Below, in pieces: positions 47,369 to 55,996 of a stretch of 64,000 bases of DNA. Position 1 is the stretch's first letter. Every line of letters starts with the position of its first letter. The notes under the pieces are model-generated. The model was not told the origin of the DNA. It did not search any database and was given only the letters and a program-made list of their open reading frames with translations. Where the stretch lies: the NCBI GenBank assembly GCA_001899255.1, contig MKVX01000020.1, positions 1 to 64,000 of the forward strand, read 5' to 3'. Both the position numbers and the translations under genes were made by a program. The stretch comes from Rhizobiales bacterium 62-47 (GTDB lineage: Bacteria; Pseudomonadota; Alphaproteobacteria; Rhizobiales; Xanthobacteraceae).

Positions 47369-47740
47369 TTACTCGCACACGCGCATCGTCGTGGTGTGCG
47401 GCCCGACATCGTGCCCCAAGATCGCCGACAACGTCCGGCAGTTTCCGTTGCGGCAAAGCCGCCATTCACCCGCCATGCCGGAATTGCCCAACACCACCTC
47501 GGGCATCGGCGCACGTTTCGGTTGCCAGACGAACCAGCCATCGATGAGCCGCGCTTCCGGTGGCGGCTCCATTCCCGCGCCCGAGCCTTTGACCCGCGCC
47601 TGCACGAGTTCAAGCCCCGCCGGGGTAACACGCCAGTCTTCCTGCCAATCGATCTTCTCGATCGAATGCGTCCACACCAACGTAAACGCCGCGACCGCGA
47701 GCGTCTTGCTGACACCGCCCGAGATCAGGCAGAGGCTCAC
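47369..47740 (-). CDS. DUF1850 protein, TAXI-TRAP accessory component
   Basis: 123 aa. N-terminal hydrophobic segment (KTLAVAAFTLVWTHSIEKI), then the DUF1850 pattern DWQEDWRVTPAGLELVQARVKGSGAGMEPPPEARLIDGWFVWQP and GEWRLCRNGNCRTLSAILG with two cysteines. DUF1850 proteins regularly accompany TAXI-type TRAP permeases and are probably exported. The GTG at 47740 overlaps the TRAP permease stop by four bases (GTGA), which fixes the start. Last gene of the TAXI-TRAP operon. Confidence 0.82.
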   Translation of the reverse strand: MSLCLISGGVSKTLAVAAFTLVWTHSIEKIDWQEDWRVTPAGLELVQARVKGSGAGMEPPPEARLIDGWFVWQPKRAPMPEVVLGNSGMAGEWRLCRNGNCRTLSAILGHDVGPHTTTMRVCE

Positions 47741-49869
47741 ACCGCGACCGCGCTGGTTTGTGGCCGGCGTCGCCAATCCCACAGCACAACAGCGACGGTG
47801 AGCGCGAAACCAACCCAATCGCTATACTGGAACTCACCAAGCAGACACAATGCCGCGATGAACGTGACGAAGCGTTCGAAGATCGTCATGCGCGTGAACA
47901 GGAAACCGATGGCCACCATGCCGAACAGTCCGATCGCCACCAGCGCCTTGACCGTGGCGTAGGCGACCGCGCCGTAGAAGCCGAGATAGGCTTCCATCGG
48001 ATCGCCGGACTGCAGCATCAAGGCCGGCGCATACACCGCGATGAACGGGATGACGTAGCCGGCGAGTGCGATACGCATCGCCTCCCAGCCGATCTTGTCC
48101 GGGTTTTCCTTGGCGATCGGAGCCGCCGCGAAAGCCGCCAGCGCCACCGGCGGCGATAAGTCGGCCATGATGCCGTAATAGAACGCGAACATGTGGCTGA
48201 CGATCAGCGGCACGCCGAGCTTGGCCAGCGCGGGCGCCGCCAGAGCCGCCGTGATGATGTAGGTCGGAATCGTCGGGATTCCGGTGCCGAGCAGAATCGA
48301 CAGCAGCATGGTCATGATCAGCGCCAGGAATAGGCTGTGTTCGCCCAACCCGATCACCCAGGTGCCGAAGATGTTGCCGACGCCGGTCTGCGTCATCATG
48401 CCGATGATGGTGCCGACGATGGCGCAGGCCATGCCGACAGTCAGCGACGATTTCGCGCTCTCGGCCAGCGAATCGCGACAGGCCACCAGCGTCGCGCGGC
48501 CGCCGCGCGTCAGCGCCGCCAGCAGCACCAGACCGCCGACGACGGCGCCGACCATCATGATGTCGATGCCACGCTGGAACATCGCGCCGACGACGAGCGC
48601 CAACAGGATCCAGAACACATAACGGATGGTCTGGTTGGGCAGCCCAAGCGCGATGCTGGCGCCGAGGATCAGGGTCGCGGTCAGCGCCAGACCCATGATG
48701 CCGGCATAGAGTGGCGTGAAGCCCTCGAACAGCATGAAGACCAGCACCGCAAGCGGCAGCACGAGATACCAGCGCGCCACCAGCGCATTCCATGCATTCG
48801 GCATCTCATCGCGGCTCATGCCCTTGAGGCCGTACTTTCCGGCTTCGAGATGCACCATCCAGAACGCCGATGCGAAGTAGAGCAACGCGGGAATGACCGC
48901 GGCGCGCACGACCACCATATAATCGACACCGAGCGTCTCAGCCATGATGAAGGCGACCGCGCCCATCACCGGCGGCATGATCTGGCCGCCCATCGACGCC
49001 GTGGCCTCGACACCGGCGGCGAACGCGCGGCGATAGCCGAAGCGGATCATCAGCGGAATAGTGAACTGGCCGACGGTGACGACGTTGGCGACACCGGAGC
49101 CGGAGATGGTGCCCATCATGCCGGAGGCCACCACCGCCACCTTGGCGGGGCCGCCACGAGTGCCACCGAAGATACCGAGCGAAACGTCGGTGAAGAGCTG
49201 GATCATGCCGGCGCGCTCGAGGAACGACCCGAACATGATGAAGAGGAAGATGTACGTCGCCGAGACGTAGATCGGCACACCATAAAAGCCTTCGGTGCCG
49301 TACGACAGATGCGTGACGATTTGATCGAAGCCGTAACCGCGATGGTTGAGCGGCGACGGCAGATACTGTCCGAACGCCCAGTAGACGATGCAGGCGCCGC
49401 ACATCCACGGCAGCGCCGCACCCATCAGCCGCCGCGTCCCCTCGAAGATCAGCACGATCAGCAGCGTGCCGACGACGAGATCCATCGTGGTGGGATCGCC
49501 GTCGCGCGCGATCAGATCGGCATAGAAGATCCACTGATAGAGGCCGCAGAGAAATCCGGCGCTGCCGATCAGCCAGGCCAGCGCGCGTGCCCTGTCGGTC
49601 TTGGCGGTGAAGTTGCCGATCAGGCCGAACGTCATCAGGATGATGAAGCCGACATGGACGCCGCGCACCACCTGACTCGGCAGGATGTTCCACGCGGCAA
49701 TGGCGATCTGGAACACAGCGAACGCAATGCCGATGACGTAGGCCAGGAGACCCCAGCGACCGGGACCGAAGCCGTCCGGAAAACCGTGCTCGAAATTCCC
49801 CAGATCGACCTTGACGGGTTCGGCCGCGATCGCGTCGTCCTGCGTCGGCACTGTTGCTGCTTGCGACAT
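47737..49869 (-). CDS. TRAP transporter fused permease subunit (TAXI type, 4TM/12TM)
   Basis: 710 aa with many membrane helices: the DctQ-like four-helix part at the N-terminus is fused to a DctM-like part. The DctM region shows GSFLERAGMIQLFTDVSLGIFGGTRGGPAKVAVVASGMMGTISGSGVANVVTVGQFTIPLMIRFGYRRAFAAGVEATASMGGQIMPPVMGAVAFIMAETLG, characteristic of TAXI-TRAP fused permeases. Driven by an ion gradient, it imports a carboxylate or amino-acid-type solute. ATG has GGAGG upstream. It follows the TAXI receptor gene after a 132-base gap containing a palindrome. Confidence 0.94.
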   Translation of the reverse strand: MSQAATVPTQDDAIAAEPVKVDLGNFEHGFPDGFGPGRWGLLAYVIGIAFAVFQIAIAAWNILPSQVVRGVHVGFIILMTFGLIGNFTAKTDRARALAWLIGSAGFLCGLYQWIFYADLIARDGDPTTMDLVVGTLLIVLIFEGTRRLMGAALPWMCGACIVYWAFGQYLPSPLNHRGYGFDQIVTHLSYGTEGFYGVPIYVSATYIFLFIMFGSFLERAGMIQLFTDVSLGIFGGTRGGPAKVAVVASGMMGTISGSGVANVVTVGQFTIPLMIRFGYRRAFAAGVEATASMGGQIMPPVMGAVAFIMAETLGVDYMVVVRAAVIPALLYFASAFWMVHLEAGKYGLKGMSRDEMPNAWNALVARWYLVLPLAVLVFMLFEGFTPLYAGIMGLALTATLILGASIALGLPNQTIRYVFWILLALVVGAMFQRGIDIMMVGAVVGGLVLLAALTRGGRATLVACRDSLAESAKSSLTVGMACAIVGTIIGMMTQTGVGNIFGTWVIGLGEHSLFLALIMTMLLSILLGTGIPTIPTYIITAALAAPALAKLGVPLIVSHMFAFYYGIMADLSPPVALAAFAAAPIAKENPDKIGWEAMRIALAGYVIPFIAVYAPALMLQSGDPMEAYLGFYGAVAYATVKALVAIGLFGMVAIGFLFTRMTIFERFVTFIAALCLLGEFQYSDWVGFALTVAVVLWDWRRRPQTSAVAV

Positions 49870-49950
49870 CGTCCTCCACCCTCGCCTTCACAGCGCGTCT
49901 TGCGCAAAAATTCTCGTCTGCTTCGCCAGTTGCGTCCGGCTGAGACGTGG

Positions 49951-49973
49951 ATGGCCGGGACAAGCCCGGCCAT
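49951..49973. repeat. ATGGCCGGG palindrome between TAXI receptor and permease genes
   Basis: ATGGCCGGG (49951-49959) and CCCGGCCAT (49965-49973) form a nine-base perfect stem in the 132-base gap. Such a hairpin can protect the upstream receptor message and lower permease expression, explaining the usual receptor excess; it also belongs to the CCGGG-type repeats of this genome. Confidence 0.6.
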
Positions 49974-50001
49974 GACGCAGAAGATCGCCTCGATCAGGCC
50001 A

Positions 50002-50949
50002 TTACTTGATGATGCCTTTTTCCTTGAAGTAGCGGATTGCGCCAGGATGCAACGGCACCGGGCTTCCGGTCGCCGCGGCGTCCAGCTTGATGTCCTTGGC
50101 GGCGGCATGCGCGGACTGCAGTTCCGGCAATGACTCGAACACCAGCTTTGTCATCTGGTAAGCGACGTCGTCCGAAACATCCGAATTGGTGACGAGGAAG
50201 TTGATCACTGCTGCGGTCGGCACATCCTTGTCCTGACCTTTATATGTATTGGCCGGAATGGTCGCCGAAACGAACGGCGGACCGATCTTGTCGACGATCT
50301 CCTTCGGCACTGAAACCACACTGATTTCGTTGGAGTTGCTGAGATCCTTCAACGAAGCGACGCCGAGCCCGGCCGACTGCAGAGTGGCCGTGAGCTGACG
50401 GTTCTTCATCAGGTCGACGGATTCTGCGAACGGCAGATATTCGACCTTGCCGATGTCCTTGTACGTCATGCCCGCCGCCTTGAGGATGGCGCGCGAATTG
50501 AGTTCGGTACCGGATTTCGGCGCGCCGACCGACAGGCTCTTGCCCCTAAGGTCTGCCAGCGTCTTGATGCCGCTTTCCGCGGTCGCCACGATCTGGATGT
50601 AATTGGGATAGATAGCGCCGATGGTACGCAGCTTGGTCAGCTTCTTCTTGAAGCCAGCTTCCTCGTCGCCTTCCCATGCCGCCTTCAGCGAGTCACCGAG
50701 GGTGAATGCGATTTCGCCACGGCCCTGCTCCAGCAGGTTGAGGTTTTCGACCGACGCCTTGGTGGCCTGCACCTGGGTCTTGGCGTTGGGAATCTTGTCG
50801 CTGAAGATTTTGCCGATGGCGACGCCGAGCGGGTAATACACGCCTGACGTGCCGCCAGTGAGAACGTTGATGAATTGGTCCGCATGCGCGGCGGGTGCCG
50901 TGACAAGGGCCGCGGATACTGCAACAGCGGCAAGCAACTTCACCTTCAT
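50002..50949 (-). CDS. TAXI family TRAP transporter solute-binding protein
   Basis: 315 aa. Signal peptide MKVKLLAAVAVSAALVTAPAAHA, then the TAXI receptor signature FINVLTGGTSGVYYPLGVAIGKIF and KASVENLNLLEQGRGEIAFTLGDSL. The central ADLRGKSLSVGAPKSGTELNSRAILKAAGM is also typical. It captures the solute in the periplasm and delivers it to the fused permease. Related receptors bind glutamate/glutamine or other small acids; the ligand is unknown here. ATG 50949 follows GGGGAGAG. Confidence 0.92.
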   Translation of the reverse strand: MKVKLLAAVAVSAALVTAPAAHADQFINVLTGGTSGVYYPLGVAIGKIFSDKIPNAKTQVQATKASVENLNLLEQGRGEIAFTLGDSLKAAWEGDEEAGFKKKLTKLRTIGAIYPNYIQIVATAESGIKTLADLRGKSLSVGAPKSGTELNSRAILKAAGMTYKDIGKVEYLPFAESVDLMKNRQLTATLQSAGLGVASLKDLSNSNEISVVSVPKEIVDKIGPPFVSATIPANTYKGQDKDVPTAAVINFLVTNSDVSDDVAYQMTKLVFESLPELQSAHAAAKDIKLDAAATGSPVPLHPGAIRYFKEKGIIK

Positions 50950-50980
50950 GAGACAGTCTCTCCCCTCAAATTTCAATTAA

Positions 50981-50994
50981 GTCCAAAATTGGAC
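50981..50994. promoter_or_regulatory. Palindrome upstream of the TAXI-TRAP operon
   Basis: GTCCAA, AA, TTGGAC: a perfect six-base inverted repeat 32 bases upstream of the TAXI receptor start. Position and symmetry suggest an operator, but no regulator gene is adjacent to name. Confidence 0.4.
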
Positions 50995-51426
50995 GGATAC
51001 CGCGTGATGGTCAACCCCGTCAGGCAGCGAACCTTCGACCAACACCGCGGCACCCTTCAAGCTGCCGCGACGGCGGGAACCTGCCGCACCACGGGAACCG
51101 GCGGTCGTCGTTCCGTTCATTCCCGACATCCGCGGCAATGGAGTGTGATTCGCACGCATATCGTCACGATTGGTATCGCCGAAGCCATATCGCGACAGCG
51201 AAACGCGGCGCGCCTTGTGGACAAATCCGACGATCGCTGCGCGCGCTCCGGCATCACGATCTTGGCCATCGCCTTGATGTCTTTACGCTTCCAATGGAGC
51301 GCATTTTAACTTGTTTCGATTGTTTAACCTTACGCAAATGCTCGACTTACTGCTGCGATGAATTCCTCAATTGCAACGTCGCGGTAACATTAAGCTCCCC
51401 GGCAACAGATTCGGGGACCATCAGAC
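50995..51426. other. Divergent intergenic region, no gene
   Basis: About 430 bases between the TAXI-TRAP operon and the EAL gene. The stretch from 51290 is AT-rich (ATTTTAACTTGTTTCGATTG) and probably carries the EAL gene promoter. A 144-codon plus-strand frame in its first part has no ribosome binding site or recognisable sequence and is not called. Confidence 0.4.
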
Positions 51427-52632
51427 ATGCAAAGCCTTGGGGATGTAGCGCGCCCGGCCACCTTCGGCCGGCGGCGACTGACACCACGCGCCTGTGTCGC
51501 AGAGCGCAAGCGCCATATTCGAACGTTCCTGGCGGACTCGCTGGAGGAACTTGGCTTCGTGACTTTCGAATGCGCCGATGTCGCGGATCTCAAATCGGCC
51601 TTGCCGGCGCAGACACCCGATCTCATTGTCTTAGGCTTGGCCAACGACGGCAGTGACGCTGCCGCGATCCTCGAAATGCTCGCCGCCGAACAGTTCGACG
51701 GCAGCATCCTGCCGATCGGCCGGCGCGATTCCCTGCTGGCGACTGCGGTCAGCCAGCTTGCGGCGGAGTTGGGATTATCATTGCTGCCAGTGCTACCGAC
51801 GCCGTTCGGCGCGGAAAGTCTCCGCAACAGCGTTGCCTTGCTGCTGCCCAGCGAAGCGCCGCCGAGCCCGCCGGTGGACGTTGCCGAGGCCCTGAAAGCC
51901 GGCTGGCTCGAGCTCTGGTACCAGCGCAAGATCGATGTCCGAACCTTGATGCCGCGTGGCGCAGAAGCCCTGATCCGCATGCGCCATCCCGCATGGGGCG
52001 TCGTGCCACCCGCGTCCTTCATTCCCGACGCCAACGACCGCGGTTTTCGCGGCCTGTCCGACTTCGTCATCGGCCGCGCGCTCGACGACTGGCGTTATTT
52101 CGTCGAACAGAATGGCCCGGTCGATATCTCGATCAATTTGCCGATTGCGCTGCTGGAGGATCGGCAGATCGTCCGCGACCTTTGCGCTCAGATGCCGGCA
52201 CATCCGGCGTTTGGCGGGCTGCTGATCGAATTGAAAAGCACCGAGGTGATCGACAATCTCGATCTGGCGATCGACGTCGCCAAGCAAATCCGCTTTCACA
52301 ACATTGCCATTTCAATCGACGATCTCGGACCGGAATGGCCGTCATTGATGGGCCGGCGGACGTTCCCGTTCGTCGAATTGAAGGTGGATCGGCAATTCGT
52401 CAGCGGTTGCGCCGACGACCGGCTCAAGCAAACCATTTGTCGTGGCATCATCGACCTTGCCGATGGCTACGGTGCGCGCACCGTCGCCGAAGGTATCGAG
52501 ACCCGCGCGGATTTTCTCGCCGTGCATGAGATGGGGTTCGATTCCGCGCAAGGCTTCCTGTTCGGCAGGGCGATGGCAGCGCGGAAATTCGCCCGCTCTA
52601 CCCTGACGCGGCCGATCCTCGTGCCCGGCTAG
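51427..52632 (+). CDS. EAL domain protein with degenerate receiver-like N-terminus
   Basis: 401 aa. Residues about 24-135 resemble a receiver fold (ERKRHIRTFLADSLEELGFVTFECADVADLKSALPAQTPDLIVLGL) but the phospho-acceptor Asp position reads Gly (IVLGL). Residues about 155-395 are an EAL domain: GAEALIRMRHP keeps E-A-L, DISINLP the Asn, IELKST the Glu, SIDDLGPEW the DD pair, FVELKVDRQFV the Lys, TVAEGIET the Glu, and DSAQGFLFGR the QG loop. The catalytic set looks largely intact, so c-di-GMP hydrolysis is plausible. No GGDEF or membrane part. Confidence 0.85.
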   Translation: MQSLGDVARPATFGRRRLTPRACVAERKRHIRTFLADSLEELGFVTFECADVADLKSALPAQTPDLIVLGLANDGSDAAAILEMLAAEQFDGSILPIGRRDSLLATAVSQLAAELGLSLLPVLPTPFGAESLRNSVALLLPSEAPPSPPVDVAEALKAGWLELWYQRKIDVRTLMPRGAEALIRMRHPAWGVVPPASFIPDANDRGFRGLSDFVIGRALDDWRYFVEQNGPVDISINLPIALLEDRQIVRDLCAQMPAHPAFGGLLIELKSTEVIDNLDLAIDVAKQIRFHNIAISIDDLGPEWPSLMGRRTFPFVELKVDRQFVSGCADDRLKQTICRGIIDLADGYGARTVAEGIETRADFLAVHEMGFDSAQGFLFGRAMAARKFARSTLTRPILVPG

Positions 52633-52668
52633 ATCATGAAGTCTAGCCGGTGACACCGCCAGCCGTAC

Positions 52669-53151
52669 TTACTCGAACGTCATATCAAGGCACTTGGTGA
52701 TGTCCGGCCCGAGGCCAGGGCTGATGGTAATGCAGCCGCGAATGCGCTGCGCGGTGTTATCGCTGGCCCAGATCGCGTAGCCACCCTGACCGAAGAACGA
52801 ATTGGTGTTCGGCGGTTCGGTTTCGGTCGCCTCGAACGAATAGCTGCCATCGTTCTCGAAAATGCGTGGTTTCTTGATGCAACCGCCGTCGGTCTGCACG
52901 TTGAGAATTTCCTTGTTGTTGCGGGTAATCGCCAGATTGACCGTGCAACGGAAATACTCCGACGTCCGGCTATTGAAGACATAGGCGTAGGATCGGCAGG
53001 TCGCCGTATTGAGCTTGCCGGCGCTTAGCCCGCGCCCGCAGGCAATACGCTGGTTGTTGCCAAGCTTGAAGTCATCGGCGGCCTGTGCCGACACCGTGAT
53101 CGCTGACGCCAGCAATCCGGCAACAGCAGCAGCCTTGGGCAGGGAATGCAT
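52669..53151 (-). CDS. Exported cysteine-containing protein of unknown function
   Basis: 160 aa. Signal peptide MHSLPKAAAVAGLLASAITVSAQA, mature protein with six cysteines (IACGRG, TATCRSY, FRCTVN, GGCIKK, RGCITIS, TKCLDM), enough for three disulfides, and beta-rich spacing. I do not recognise a family. The start at 53151 is chosen at the signal peptide; the upstream extension in the same frame is unlike a protein. Convergent with the EAL gene. Confidence 0.65.
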   Translation of the reverse strand: MHSLPKAAAVAGLLASAITVSAQAADDFKLGNNQRIACGRGLSAGKLNTATCRSYAYVFNSRTSEYFRCTVNLAITRNNKEILNVQTDGGCIKKPRIFENDGSYSFEATETEPPNTNSFFGQGGYAIWASDNTAQRIRGCITISPGLGPDITKCLDMTFE

Positions 53152-53521
53152 GCGGGTCGTCTCCGTACTGCGTATGCCATTCGCATCGCGGCAAACCGAT
53201 GCGCAAGATAGCCGCGATGATCGACATGCGAAATGGCAAACTCGACGTGGGCCGCAAGCGTCAATGCATCCGCCGAGCATCGCTATGACCGGTTTGTCGT
53301 TCGCGATCTGTTCGTAAGGCGACGCCTTCTCCGCAATGCACCAAGCGGCAATTTGGCTGGATGACAGCAACCCTCGCATGGCTTTTGCTTGCGATTATCG
53401 CCGACCTGCCGGATGCTTGGTGTCGTCGCCTCCTTGCTGCGTCAGAAGCGCGGCGACGGACCCGATGACCAAGCCTTTTGCATCACCTGTTCTTTCACAT
53501 GATCTGCTCGGAGGATTCAGT
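53152..53521. other. Intergenic region between two exported-protein genes
   Basis: 370 bases between divergent small exported-protein genes. The frames crossing it are continuations of those genes with no ribosome binding site. No repeats or operators were recognised. Confidence 0.4.
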
Positions 53522-53824
53522 ATGACCGGGTCATTCGTCAAACTGCTGTTTGCCGCCGCCCTCAGTCTTGCCCCCATGACGGCCATGGCGCAAAGCCCGG
53601 CGCCGACGGCATGGGTGCTGGCACCCGATGCCGGCTACGGTTACGACGCCCACTTCAAAATGATGCAGTACAAGATGGGCACCAACAACGCCGGCCTGCT
53701 GCTCAAGGGTGCCAAGAAAGTGCCGAAAAACACTCTGTTCTTTCTGGGTGCCAACGGCCAGCTCTATATGCGGACCGGTCCGTTCCTCAACAGCGACGGC
53801 AGTTTCATGTTTGGACCGGGCTGA
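53522..53824 (+). CDS. Small exported protein of unknown function
   Basis: 100 aa. A good ribosome binding site (GGAGGA) precedes ATG 53522, and the signal peptide MTGSFVKLLFAAALSLAPMTAMAQ is clear. The 76-residue mature part (WVLAPDAGYGYDAHFKMMQYKMGTNNAGLLLKGAKKVPKNTLFFLGANGQLYMRTGPFLNSDGSFMFGPG) is Gly/Tyr/Lys-rich with short strands. No family recognised; similar short exported proteins are common in Bradyrhizobium relatives. Convergent with the lysozyme-like gene. Confidence 0.72.
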   Translation: MTGSFVKLLFAAALSLAPMTAMAQSPAPTAWVLAPDAGYGYDAHFKMMQYKMGTNNAGLLLKGAKKVPKNTLFFLGANGQLYMRTGPFLNSDGSFMFGPG

Positions 53825-53851
53825 AGTGGCCGACGCCAATGGCGGCGGCGA

Positions 53852-55051
53852 TCAGAAGGCCGCGGCCAGTTCTTTCGCACCCGGCAAGGCGCTGTTGCTG
53901 TCCATGCGGGCATCGGTGACTGCAAGCAGCTTCGCCACCGTATCGTGCCGGATCGCCACCGGGTTGCGCTCGTAACCATTGCGCTGGAAGAAGTTCGACG
54001 TCGGAACGCGTTCGCGCAGGGCCTGCGGCATCGTCACCATGTCGAACCCGGTGCCGTCGCCCGTCAGATTCATCATCTCGAGTTCCGCGGCGGTCAGCGG
54101 CCGATCGTAACCTTTTTGCCGCGCGAAAATCACCGAGGTCAGCAGCTTGTGGGTTTGCAGCAGAGGTCCGACGTCGATGTCGAGGACCAGGGCATGCACG
54201 GCCCAGCCTTGTGGCGTATCCGCCAGGCGCGCGTGATCGCTCCAGGTATCCGGGACCGACCGGGCGAACGCCACCATGCGCTTCAACACCGCGATCTTGT
54301 GCTCCATCGCCTTGCGCGCCGCGCCCGACAGCGATGCCACCTTGTCGTGCAGCGCCTTGAGCAACTGATGCCCCTGCTCGGCCACGAGCTCGACGCTGTT
54401 GGTGGTGAGCAACTGATTATAGCCGATGGCCGTCGAGATGGCGCGCGCCCCCGGCCGAGAAGCGCTGAGGCCGGACTGCATGTCGTGCTGGCCATTGCCG
54501 CCGGTCTCGAACGCATAAACCCGCACCGCCTGCTCGCGGGTCAGCCCCGCAGCCCGCGCAGCGCGCGCATAGGCGCGCTTGAACTCGAACTCGGTTGTGG
54601 GGCGCTGCGGCACGAACTGGAATTCCTGCGCGGCAGCCTTGAGGAAGTCAGCCACGACGGGAATGTATTTGCGTGGCCGCTCCGGCTCTTTCTCGACGGG
54701 TTCGGGGTTCACCGGCCGCTTCGGCCCTGCGTAAACCGGCGGTTGCGCCAGAACGTAATCCTCCAGCGTCACCGGCTGGCGGTCGCGTCGCCTGGCATTG
54801 CGGGTCCGGCGCTTCTCGGCAATTGCATTCCAGTAGGCACCGGCCTCTTCTTCAAAGGCGGCGCGCGCCTCCTGATAGATCGCCAGCTTGCGCTTGTAGT
54901 CAGCGATCGCGGCGGGACTCGCAGCCTGCGCGTGGGCATTGGCGACGGCATCGGGAAGCGGCGCGTTCTGCGCGGCAACGTTGCGCGGCGCTATGGCAAG
55001 CAGCGCGAGCAGGGAAAATTGCGCAAGATGGCGAATCGCATGATGGTGCAT
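53852..55051 (-). CDS. Exported protein with possible lysozyme-like core
   Basis: 399 aa. Signal peptide MHHHAIRHLAQFSLLALLAIAPRNVAAQ, a charged helical part (AIADYKRKLAIYQEARAAFEEEAGAYWNAIAEKRRTRNARRRDR), a Pro-rich linker, then an about 220-residue helical domain. In it, GLTREQAVRVYAFETGGNGQHDMQSGL followed by AISTAIGYNQLL recalls the catalytic Glu and S-x-A-x-G-x-x-Q pattern of lytic transglycosylase/lysozyme folds (Glu in FETGG). This is inference from pattern only; no named family was recognised. ATG 55051 has AAGG upstream. Follows the Nudix gene by 47 bases on the same strand. Confidence 0.72.
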   Translation of the reverse strand: MHHHAIRHLAQFSLLALLAIAPRNVAAQNAPLPDAVANAHAQAASPAAIADYKRKLAIYQEARAAFEEEAGAYWNAIAEKRRTRNARRRDRQPVTLEDYVLAQPPVYAGPKRPVNPEPVEKEPERPRKYIPVVADFLKAAAQEFQFVPQRPTTEFEFKRAYARAARAAGLTREQAVRVYAFETGGNGQHDMQSGLSASRPGARAISTAIGYNQLLTTNSVELVAEQGHQLLKALHDKVASLSGAARKAMEHKIAVLKRMVAFARSVPDTWSDHARLADTPQGWAVHALVLDIDVGPLLQTHKLLTSVIFARQKGYDRPLTAAELEMMNLTGDGTGFDMVTMPQALRERVPTSNFFQRNGYERNPVAIRHDTVAKLLAVTDARMDSNSALPGAKELAAAF

Positions 55052-55098
55052 GCGAGCCTTGTAGCCGATGATCGCAAAAAGCGGAATCCACCCCGCGA

Positions 55099-55728
55099 TC
55101 AACGCCAGGCGAACACCGGCTGCTCCAGTTCGGCGACGCGCGTCTGGCGGCCGGCCAGGATCTCGCGGAACTGATAGATCAACGCCGCCGTCGGAGCATG
55201 AATGAAGTCGCCCTCGTAGCCGAAGCGGATGACGCTTCGCTCGCTTTCCGGGATCGAAACGAAATTGAACGCGTCGGCGTGCTCGATATCGGTAAGCGCG
55301 ATGCGATGAACGGAAGCGACTTCATCGGGGTTCGGCGCGATCCGCGAACTATCCGCAGCCCACACCACCACCGGCGTGATGAGATAGCCGGAACGCGTCG
55401 GGTAATCGTCGAGCATGCCCAACACGCTCTCGACACCAGGCGTCAGGCCAATTTCCTCCTGCAGTTCGCGGAGCGCGGCATCAACCGGCGTTTCGCCCTG
55501 ATCGCAGCGGCCGCCCGGTGGGGCCCATTGATTGCTGTGCGCACGCAGCCCGGCGGCACGCAACGTCAACAACAGCGCGGTGCCGTTTCCGTCATCGGCG
55601 TCGACCAGCGTGATGGCCACGGCCGCGCGCTTCAATGACGTTAGCGCTCCGTCCGAAGGCGCGCGGACAAACGCCGCGCAACATCCGGCGATCTGCTGCC
55701 TGGTAGCCTGGGTGAACGGGCGGATCAT
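55099..55728 (-). CDS. Nudix hydrolase, CoA-pyrophosphatase-like
   Basis: 209 aa. A complete Nudix box GX5EX7REUXEEXGU is present: the final G of PPGG, E of QGE, then RELQEEIGL. The flanking layout (AAVAITLVDADDGNGTALLLTLRAAGLRAHSNQWAPPGGRCD; then LDDYPTRSGYLITPVVVW) is that of NudL-type CoA pyrophosphatases, which lack other Nudix specificity marks. It hydrolyses a nucleoside-diphosphate-linked compound, probably CoA or acyl-CoA derivatives. Start MIRPFTQATRQQ preferred over a 14-codon extension. Divergent from the aldo/keto reductase. Confidence 0.87.
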   Translation of the reverse strand: MIRPFTQATRQQIAGCCAAFVRAPSDGALTSLKRAAVAITLVDADDGNGTALLLTLRAAGLRAHSNQWAPPGGRCDQGETPVDAALRELQEEIGLTPGVESVLGMLDDYPTRSGYLITPVVVWAADSSRIAPNPDEVASVHRIALTDIEHADAFNFVSIPESERSVIRFGYEGDFIHAPTAALIYQFREILAGRQTRVAELEQPVFAWR

Positions 55729-55996
55729 CCAATGTGAGTACAACACCGATACGATAAGGCAAGTGGCCACATCCGTTCCGCCATGCAGCCGTAACGCAGC
55801 CCATCCGCGTATTCCACGTTGCGTTTGCGGCCATTATGGTGAAACTGTTCCGACCCGCCCCCGGAAGGATCCTGGATGATCGAAGCTGCCGACCGCAGCG
55901 TAGCAGACCATGGCTGGACGATCCTCGATAGCAGCGGCTTGATCGGCGGTCCGGCGCCACGCCTGGTTCGCAGTATCGTTGTAAGAGGATGACGCC

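Noticed and set aside
48337..50133. A 598-codon plus-strand open frame over the TRAP permease
   Set aside because: Antisense shadow of a well-supported membrane protein gene; composition is rich in Arg, His, Asp and Gln as typical of such shadows.
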